The translations under genes were made by a program, and so were the position numbers. DNA of 6,810 bases, taken from positions 1 through 6,810 of the forward strand of contig DVHV01000015.1 in assembly GCA_018711775.1 (NCBI GenBank). The letters are read 5' to 3'. The stretch is from Candidatus Onthocola stercoravium. Lineage in GTDB: Bacteria; Bacillota_I; Bacilli_A; RF39; UBA660. Below the pieces are notes generated by a model. The model was given only the letters and a program-made list of their open reading frames with translations. It searched no databases and had not been told where the DNA came from. How positions within the stretch are numbered: position 1 is the first letter of the stretch; the number at the start of each line of letters is the position of its first letter. Positions 1 through 4,029 of this stretch are shown in pieces.

Positions 1-1
1 G

Positions 2-67
2 TGCCTGCTTTAAATCTGAGTAATCTATTACTACTCAAAAATTGGGGGTTTTGGATAAAAGGAGGCA
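2..67 (+). promoter_or_regulatory. Toxin mRNA leader with predicted anti-Shine-Dalgarno stem
   Basis: Bases 2-11 (TGCCTGCTTT) are complementary to bases 58-67 (AAAGGAGGCA), which contain the ribosome binding site of the peptide at 73. Nine of ten positions pair; the exception is a G-G mismatch (7/62). A smaller hairpin lies between them (GAGTA at 17-21 region with TACTC). In many type I toxin mRNAs the ribosome binding site is hidden in this way until the RNA is processed; that this happens here is inference. The toxin promoter is not visible and should lie left of the window, since the pairing arm begins at base 2. Confidence 0.45.
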
Positions 68-72
68 AAGAT

Positions 73-150
73 ATGAACGAAGAAGAAAATGCAAGTACTC
101 TTTTAGTAATAATAATCTTATTGATTGTAGTGATACTGCAATTGATATAG
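73..150 (+). CDS. Small hydrophobic peptide, probable type I toxin (25 aa)
   Basis: A 25-codon ORF starting ATG at 73 and ending TAG at 148-150, preceded by AAAAGGAGG (57-65) at ideal spacing. The peptide begins MNEEENAST and the remaining 16 residues are almost entirely Leu, Ile and Val, enough for one membrane span. It has three acidic residues and no Lys or Arg. The layout (tiny membrane peptide, strong but probably masked ribosome binding site, convergent antisense RNA over the 3' end) matches type I toxin-antitoxin loci such as Fst, TxpA/RatA and BsrG/SR4. In those, overexpressed peptide damages the membrane. The sequence is not a recognisable member of those families, which usually carry charged C-terminal tails; here the charge is N-terminal and negative. 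It could instead be a small membrane regulator, but the antisense RNA favours a toxin. Confidence 0.6.
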   Translation: MNEEENASTLLVIIILLIVVILQLI

Positions 151-202
151 AAAAATAGACACTAGCCTTGTAGTCCCAGCAAACTGGGCAGGTATAGTGT
201 CT
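151..202 (-). terminator. Terminator of the antisense RNA
   Basis: Outer arms 157-164 and 195-202 are a perfect 8-bp inverted repeat (AGACACTA/TAGTGTCT). Inside it is a second hairpin, CCCAG (175-179) with CTGGG (184-188) and a CAAA loop. On the minus strand the stem is followed by ATTTTT (156-151), a standard intrinsic terminator. On the plus strand it is followed by GTAAACAAAT, with no T-tract, so it looks one-directional; the toxin message probably ends further right. Confidence 0.65.
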
Positions 203-247
203 GTAAACAAATAGTTGCAGGCATTATCCACTAGGGGTAACGCTTAC
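151..247 (-). ncRNA. Antisense RNA, probable type I antitoxin (~97 nt)
   Basis: A good promoter on the minus strand (254-282) predicts a start near 247, and a hairpin with a U-tract ends at about 151, giving an RNA of about 97 nt. It has no ribosome binding site or worthwhile ORF. It is fully complementary to the toxin transcript just after the toxin stop codon, provided that transcript extends past 200. Its 5' part carries a small GTAA/TTAC hairpin and the motif TGCCTGC (223-217 read on the minus strand), which is identical to the toxin leader segment that can mask the toxin ribosome binding site. It could therefore act by duplex formation at the 3' end, by contacting the ribosome binding site, or both. 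Exact ends are predicted only. Confidence 0.55.
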
Positions 248-253
248 ATATTA

Positions 254-282
254 AGTATAACAAATTAAATTTTATTTTTCAA
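254..282 (-). promoter_or_regulatory. Sigma-A promoter for the antisense RNA
   Basis: Read on the minus strand, TTGAAA (282-277) and TATACT (259-254) are separated by exactly 17 bases. Both hexamers are one base from consensus. The predicted start is about 7 bases downstream, near the G complementary to C247. Confidence 0.7.
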
Positions 283-298
283 TAAATTTAGTTCGACA

Positions 299-331
299 TT
301 ACACACAAGTGTATCTGCCATCAATTGGAAG
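299..331 (-). pseudogene. Remnant of the 3' end of a short-chain dehydrogenase gene
   Basis: Read on the minus strand, these codons give LPIDGRYTCV followed by TAA. The intact dehydrogenase at 3221-3979 ends LPVDGGYTCV and TAA, so 8 of 10 residues are identical and the other two differ as I/V and R/G. At the DNA level 298-330 matches 3220-3252 at 25 of 33 positions, and four of the codon differences are silent (Pro, Tyr, Thr, Cys). This pattern indicates a former functional paralogue rather than a recent copy. No clear dehydrogenase sequence precedes it; the anti-sigma gene stop at 350-352 comes instead, in the same reading frame. There is no start or ribosome binding site, so it is not expressed as a protein on its own. 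Confidence 0.6.
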
Positions 332-349
332 ACACCTATAATATAAAAT

Positions 350-1111
350 CTATACTAACGATTCTAAAGTCGTTATTATTTGTTCTTTAGTAGCTGCAGT
401 TGGAAATAACACATAAACAATATTGTCATAGACAAAAAATGGTACATAAGATTCAAAATATTCATTACCTTCCCTAACCATATATATAGTTGTTTGCAGC
501 TTCTTAGAATAATAAGTTTCAACAACACCACTAGATTCTTCATCACCCGAACTAATATATTCAATTCCAGCAGCCCTTAAAAATGATTTTTCAATTTCCG
601 ATGAAGCATTTTGAGTCATAAAACTAATATTAACAATTACATCGTGCATTTCTCCAAGATCTACATCTCTTAATTCAAAAATAACATTTTCAATTTTATT
701 TTCATTATTAATATTTGCATAACAATAATCTAAATAATCATCAGAAGAAATTAAAAACGACACACCTAAATCTTCTTCTATTTCTTTTAAATTAATAGGA
801 TTATTACAATCAATCATAGCATTATCTTTAATCATTACTTTACCAGTGACTGATAAAACTTCACTTTGCTTATTTCCTTCTTGAGTTTTTGTAAAATAGT
901 AATTTTCAATTATTGCCTTTGCTACTGCTCCACCAACACTTACAAAAACAAGTATAGCCACTATAAAAGACAGCTTTCTAAAAAATACATTCTTTTTTCT
1001 AAAAAATTTTACTGAACTTTTATTAACAGTTGCATCTAAAATTTTCTTATCCAAATCTTCTGATGCTTTTACTTTATTTAAAGTATTAGCAATGTTTTCC
1101 TTGAAATCCAT
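350..1111 (-). CDS. Membrane-anchored putative anti-sigma factor (253 aa)
   Basis: The start ATG overlaps the sigma gene end by 26 nt and has a clear ribosome binding site (GAGGAGG). Residues 1-45 are a cytoplasmic, Lys-rich tail that would hold the sigma factor. Residues 46-68 form one membrane span, and 69-253 would be an extracytoplasmic sensor domain. The last 70 residues (an ETYYSKK-type strand, then YVLFPTAATKEQIITTLESL) resemble the DUF4367-like outer domains of clostridial regulators; this is a recollection, not a search result. The zinc motif HxxxCxxC found in many anti-sigma factors is absent. The role rests mainly on the position directly after an ECF sigma gene and on topology. 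It presumably keeps the sigma factor inactive until an envelope signal arrives. No convincing terminator follows the gene before the antisense RNA promoter. Confidence 0.7.
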   Translation of the reverse strand: MDFKENIANTLNKVKASEDLDKKILDATVNKSSVKFFRKKNVFFRKLSFIVAILVFVSVGGAVAKAIIENYYFTKTQEGNKQSEVLSVTGKVMIKDNAMIDCNNPINLKEIEEDLGVSFLISSDDYLDYCYANINNENKIENVIFELRDVDLGEMHDVIVNISFMTQNASSEIEKSFLRAAGIEYISSGDEESSGVVETYYSKKLQTTIYMVREGNEYFESYVPFFVYDNIVYVLFPTAATKEQIITTLESLV

Positions 1112-1592
1112 ACTCTTCCTCCTCTTTTAAAAGTTTTTCTAATTGTTCTTTTCCCCTTTTTAATTGTTGTTTTACCGTAGACTCTTTTTTACTTAAAATA
1201 GTTGCTATTTCTTGTATTTTATATCCTTCATAAAAATATAAAACTAACACTATTCTGTATTTATCGGGTAATCTAAATAAATAATCATTTAAATCTTCAT
1301 TTATTTGATGATTATTTGATAATTTATTACCATTAAATTCAAAAAATAAACGTGTTTTCTTTTTCCAAGATGAAACATATAAATTTTTACATTTATTAAC
1401 TGTTACTTTAATACACCATTTTTTTACATTTTCATCGGTTTCATTAATAAATTTGTTCATATTTTCATACAATTTTATAAAGACTTCTTGTGTTATGTCT
1501 TCTGAATCTGGAAGATTCTTTGTGTAAGCATATGCTAATCTTATAACATCGTTTTTTATTAAATTATAAATCCGTTGAAACTCTATATCCAT
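1086..1592 (-). CDS. ECF-type RNA polymerase sigma factor (168 aa)
   Basis: A short sigma-70 family protein with only regions 2 and 4, as is typical of the extracytoplasmic-function class. Region 2 covers about residues 5-75, including the DSEDITQEVFIKLY helix (29-42) that contacts the polymerase and the KKWCIKVTVNKCKN helix (57-70) for the -10 element. Region 4 covers about 102-155, with LPDKYRIVLVLYFYEGY, then the helix-turn-helix QEIATILSKKESTVKQQL for the -35 element. A longer ORF begins at 1619, but the start at 1592 is preferred: it has AGGAGG 6 bases upstream and the extra nine codons would encode that ribosome binding site. It probably directs transcription of its own operon and unknown envelope-stress genes, and is held in check by the overlapping downstream gene product. 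Family assignment is firm; the regulon is unknown. Confidence 0.9.
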   Translation of the reverse strand: MDIEFQRIYNLIKNDVIRLAYAYTKNLPDSEDITQEVFIKLYENMNKFINETDENVKKWCIKVTVNKCKNLYVSSWKKKTRLFFEFNGNKLSNNHQINEDLNDYLFRLPDKYRIVLVLYFYEGYKIQEIATILSKKESTVKQQLKRGKEQLEKLLKEEEEYGFQGKHC

Positions 1593-1621
1593 TTCTTCCC
1601 TCCTAAAAACCGGTTTCACTT

Positions 1622-1652
1622 ATATAACAAATCAAAGCACCAAAAAGTTACA
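1622..1652 (-). promoter_or_regulatory. Possible autoregulated ECF promoter for the sigma operon
   Basis: On the minus strand TGTAAC (1652-1647) is followed after 16-17 bases by TTGTTATA (1630-1623). The AAC core is typical of ECF-type -35 elements (TGAAAC or TGTAAC). It lies about 60 bases upstream of the sigma start and just after the terminator of the preceding unit, where a promoter is needed. The -10 half is not the classic CGTC, so a sigma-A promoter using TTATAT is an alternative. Confidence 0.35.
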
Positions 1653-1653
1653 T

Positions 1654-1686
1654 AAAGATAAAAAAGATGGTTATATTTCCATCTTT
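1654..1686 (-). terminator. Terminator of the Fic unit
   Basis: Perfect 8-bp arms 1663-1670 and 1679-1686 (on the minus strand AAAGATGG/CCATCTTT) enclose an 8-base loop. They are followed on the minus strand by TTTATCTTT. It lies 9 bases after the stop codon of the last small ORF and separates that unit from the sigma operon. Confidence 0.7.
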
Positions 1687-1695
1687 CAAGTAATT

Positions 1696-1995
1696 TTAAT
1701 CTACTAAAGAATAATATTCATCTTTTAACCATTGAGATAAATTTGCAACTTTTTCCATTTCAACTAATTTATGAATGAATAATTCTTGATAAGTATGTAT
1801 TTCTACGTCGTAATAATCAGCACCAAAATCATAAAATCCTTCATCAAATTCTAAAAACTCATCAATTATGTTTAAAATTACTTCACTTCTTTCTTCGACT
1901 TCACTTATCGCTAAATTAGATATATCTAATCTATTGTTATAAAGTTCTTTTTGATCCATTAAATGAAAATTTAAATCCTTCAAATCATCTTTCAT
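1696..1995 (-). CDS. Acidic helical protein of unknown function (99 aa), possibly the displaced C-terminus of the gene at 1985-2383
   Basis: No family is recognised. The protein is strongly acidic and rich in Tyr and Glu/Asp, with long predicted helices (for example EVEERSEVILNIIDEF and YQELFIHKLVEMEKVA) and no signal peptide or membrane span. Its ATG has no ribosome binding site (CTCAAATAA precedes it) and it overlaps the upstream ORF by 11 nt, so translation would depend on coupling. Removing one A from the AAA at 1992-1990 fuses it in frame to the upstream protein, reading VTQINEDDLKDLNF. Composition agrees with the upstream extracytoplasmic part. It is therefore either a translationally coupled small gene or the second half of one ~230-residue membrane protein broken by a 1-nt insertion. 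Confidence 0.55.
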   Translation of the reverse strand: MKDDLKDLNFHLMDQKELYNNRLDISNLAISEVEERSEVILNIIDEFLEFDEGFYDFGADYYDVEIHTYQELFIHKLVEMEKVANLSQWLKDEYYSLVD

Positions 1996-2383
1996 TTATT
2001 TGAGTTACATTTCTATATTCATCTATATAATTATAGTATGCTTCATCATATTCAATTAAATCGTAATAGTAACTCTGAACAAAACAAAGTAAATGATTTA
2101 ATGTATCTACATAATATTCATCATCAATGTTTATTTCATTTATAGTATTACAAACAATATCAGTATTGGGTGTTGAAATCTCTTGATAATTATTTTCTAT
2201 TTTTTCTAAATTCATATCATATATTAGCCATAATTCCTGAGTATCAGCAATATTATAAGTTGTTGGTGCATCATCTTTTAAAAGCCACCATAATAGAACT
2301 ATAACAATTAATATAAATAATACTCCTGCAATAAGCCACAACCAAGTTTTATTTTTGTTTTCTTTTGAATTATTTTTCATCAT
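1985..2383 (-). CDS. Single-pass membrane protein of unknown function (132 aa), possibly truncated
   Basis: The start is well supported by AAGGAG (2397-2392) 8 bases upstream of the first of two adjacent ATG codons. Residues 1-12 are polar and basic (MMKNNSKENKNK). Residues 13-36 form a strong membrane anchor rich in Trp, Leu, Ile and Val (WLWLIAGVLFILIVIVLLWW). The remaining ~95 residues would lie outside the cell and are acidic and Tyr-rich (SYYYDLIEYDEAYYNYIDEY), probably helical. No domain is recognised. It starts 21 bases after the Fic stop, so the two are probably cotranscribed. It ends in what looks like the middle of a helix, and the next ORF continues in the +1 frame, which suggests a frameshifted longer protein. 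Confidence 0.65.
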   Translation of the reverse strand: MMKNNSKENKNKTWLWLIAGVLFILIVIVLLWWLLKDDAPTTYNIADTQELWLIYDMNLEKIENNYQEISTPNTDIVCNTINEINIDDEYYVDTLNHLLCFVQSYYYDLIEYDEAYYNYIDEYRNVTQINER

Positions 2384-2404
2384 ATCACCAACTCCTTAAA
2401 ATTA

Positions 2405-3142
2405 TTAAAATTCTTGTTCTTTTTTAATTTGTTCCACCATTGGCTTAAAATCTTGCATTTTTTCATCTAATCTTATTTGGCATTTTTTAAATACTGTTAT
2501 TAAATCCGTTGTATCATCAGTTGTTTGAGCTTTATATAAAGCTTGTTTATACTCATCCTTGTATTCATCATCTATAGCAATTAAATCAATACTTTTTTCA
2601 AGACATTGCTTCAAAATAATAAACCTACCAATTCTACCATTGCCATCTTGAAATGGATGAATACGTTCAAATTTATAATGAAAATTTGCAACATCTTCAA
2701 TCGTTGCATCCAGAGTTTCTTGCCAGTCCATTAATAAATTATACATTAAATTATCAACTTCTAAAGGGCTTGCTAATTTTAAATCAACACCTTTTAGTCT
2801 ATTTTCATATTTCTTCCACATTCCTGTATTATGGATTTCTTCATCTACTGTACCTCGTTTTAAAAGTTTATGCCACTTAAATAACATGTACTTATCTAAC
2901 GGCTCTATAGAGTCCTTAATAACTTGATCAAATACTTCCAAAGAATTATTAGTTTCTAGTATGTCATCTATCGCATGATTCCCTTCAACTATATTATCTG
3001 TTATTAATTTTTCTAAGTTTTCTTTACTAAAAGTACTTCCTTCTAAATGATTAGAATGATACAGAAATTCTACCTTAATTCTGTCATACAAAGAATTAGA
3101 TATTTTAGAGATATATTGCATTTCTTTACAATTTAGTTTCAT
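2405..3142 (-). CDS. Fic family protein adenylyltransferase, class II (245 aa)
   Basis: Fic enzymes usually transfer AMP from ATP to a hydroxyl side chain of a target protein. The full catalytic motif HPFQDGNGRIGR is at residues 162-173, including the catalytic His162, metal-binding Asp166 and Asn168. An N-terminal inhibitory motif SNHLEG (30-35; pattern S/TxxxEG/N) marks a class II enzyme whose own helix blocks the ATP site through Glu34. This explains why no separate antitoxin gene is needed. Residues ~80-175 are the helical Fic core; the last ~35 residues look like a charged helix. At 245 residues it lacks the C-terminal winged helix of many larger Fic proteins. The ribosome binding site is AAAGGAGG. 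It heads a unit with a membrane-anchored small protein. The target is unknown; some Fic proteins use other nucleotides or reverse the reaction. Confidence 0.92.
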   Translation of the reverse strand: MKLNCKEMQYISKISNSLYDRIKVEFLYHSNHLEGSTFSKENLEKLITDNIVEGNHAIDDILETNNSLEVFDQVIKDSIEPLDKYMLFKWHKLLKRGTVDEEIHNTGMWKKYENRLKGVDLKLASPLEVDNLMYNLLMDWQETLDATIEDVANFHYKFERIHPFQDGNGRIGRFIILKQCLEKSIDLIAIDDEYKDEYKQALYKAQTTDDTTDLITVFKKCQIRLDEKMQDFKPMVEQIKKEQEF

Positions 3143-3162
3143 TATATTTTCCTCCTTTATTT

Positions 3163-3190
3163 ACTATAATTGTACCAAAATTGCAGTGAA
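3163..3190 (-). promoter_or_regulatory. Probable promoter of the Fic unit
   Basis: On the minus strand TTCACT (3190-3185), 16 bases, TATAGT (3168-3163), about 20 bases before the Fic ATG. An overlapping alternative is the extended TGGTACAAT (3177-3169). The -35 partly overlaps the T-tract of the upstream terminator. Confidence 0.4.
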
Positions 3191-3212
3191 AAAAAAAGCA
3201 CTATTTAGTGCT
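3189..3212 (-). terminator. Terminator of the FIST-ALDH-SDR operon
   Basis: On the minus strand AGCACT (3212-3207), loop AAAT, AGTGCT (3202-3197), followed by a run of nine T (3197-3189). It lies 8 bases after the dehydrogenase stop. It is a textbook intrinsic terminator, one-directional. Confidence 0.85.
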
Positions 3213-3220
3213 CATTAATA

Positions 3221-3979
3221 TTACACGCAGGTATATCCGCCATCTACCGGCAAGATAATTCCTGTACAATAACTTGATTCAACCGCACCTAGAAATATTG
3301 CAGCAGAATTAAGTTCTCCCTCATGACCATATCTTCCAACTGGTACAGTAGCTTTCATATAAGCTGTAAATGAATCAGTTATAAGTGTTTCATGAGTAAG
3401 TTCTGTATCAAAATATCCTGGACATATTGCATTGCAAGTAATGCCATATTTAGCAAGTTCAGCAGCAACAGCTCTAGTAAAGTTTACAACTCCCCCTTTA
3501 CTTGTATGATATGCAACAGTATCCATTGCCATATTACCAACCATTCCATACATTGAAGCAATATTGATAATTCTACCATAATTATTTTTCTTCATGATGT
3601 TAGCAAATGCTCTTGTTACATAAAATACACTGTTCATATCAGTATCAATTGTAAATTGCCATTCTTCATCAGTCATATTAAGTACCCCATTATTCTTAGC
3701 ACTTCCTGCACAATTTACTAGCACATCAACTTTACCAAATTTTTCTTCTACTACTTTAGCTGCATTATTTACTTCTGCAACATTTGTAACATCGCATTTA
3801 ACTGGTAGAGCACTTACTCCCATACCTTCTAATTCTTTAGCAAATTCTTCTAGTCTTTCAATTCTTCTTGCCATTAAAACGAGTGTAGCTCCTTGATGAG
3901 CAAACCCTCTAGCCATTTGCATCCCTAGACCAGATGATGCTCCAGTCATAACAACTACTCTTCCTTTATAATCAAACAT
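3221..3979 (-). CDS. Short-chain dehydrogenase/reductase, classical type (252 aa)
   Basis: An NAD(P)-dependent Rossmann-fold oxidoreductase that interconverts a carbonyl and an alcohol. The cofactor motif TGASSGLG is at 12-19, the D63-V64 adenine-contact pair follows, and NCAG (89-92) stands in for the usual NNAG. The catalytic tetrad is Asn116, Ser142, Tyr157 and Lys161 (YHTSK), with the CPGYFDT loop after it. Arg38-Arg39 after the second strand suggest a preference for NADP(H). Length is normal for the family. The start at 3979 is chosen over an upstream ATG at 4015 because AAGGAGG lies just before it and the canonical N-terminus begins there. It is the last gene of the operon, 50 bases after the aldehyde dehydrogenase, with a strong hairpin between. 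The substrate cannot be told from sequence; closest in feel to gluconate 5-dehydrogenase-like enzymes. Confidence 0.92.
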   Translation of the reverse strand: MFDYKGRVVVMTGASSGLGMQMARGFAHQGATLVLMARRIERLEEFAKELEGMGVSALPVKCDVTNVAEVNNAAKVVEEKFGKVDVLVNCAGSAKNNGVLNMTDEEWQFTIDTDMNSVFYVTRAFANIMKKNNYGRIINIASMYGMVGNMAMDTVAYHTSKGGVVNFTRAVAAELAKYGITCNAICPGYFDTELTHETLITDSFTAYMKATVPVGRYGHEGELNSAAIFLGAVESSYCTGIILPVDGGYTCV

Positions 3980-3998
3980 AAAATTCCTCCTTAAATTT

Positions 3999-4029
3999 TT
4001 AAAGAGCAAGAACACATCTTGCTCTTTAA
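3999..4029 (-). promoter_or_regulatory. Intercistronic 13-bp hairpin without a U-tract
   Basis: Arms 3999-4011 and 4017-4029 are perfectly complementary (13 bp, including AAAGAGCAAGA/TCTTGCTCTTT) around a 5-base loop. It sits between the aldehyde dehydrogenase stop and the dehydrogenase ribosome binding site. On the minus strand it is followed by AAAAATTTAAGG, not by a T-run, so it is unlikely to be an efficient terminator. A role in mRNA 3' end protection, processing or partial attenuation between the two genes is inferred. Confidence 0.55.

Noticed and set aside
157..202. Hairpin as a bidirectional terminator for the toxin mRNA as well
   Set aside because: No T-tract follows it on the plus strand, so only the minus-strand function is supported.
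376..564. 62-residue minus-strand ORF
   Set aside because: It is an alternative frame inside the anti-sigma gene, with no ribosome binding site of its own.
1614..1619. TGAAAC-like sequence just before the sigma start as an ECF -35
   Set aside because: It is too close to the start codon to serve as a promoter for this gene.
2004..2009. Second TGTAAC (minus strand) before the 99-residue ORF as an ECF promoter
   Set aside because: No -10-like element follows at 16-17 bases, and it lies inside the upstream coding sequence.
2653..2880. 75-residue plus-strand ORF
   Set aside because: It lies antisense to the Fic catalytic region, which is clearly the coding frame.
298..3252. The two dehydrogenase tails as attachment sites (attL/attR) of an integrative element
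   Set aside because: The copies share only about 76% identity with mainly silent or third-position differences. Recent site-specific integration would leave near-identical cores, and no integrase gene is visible.
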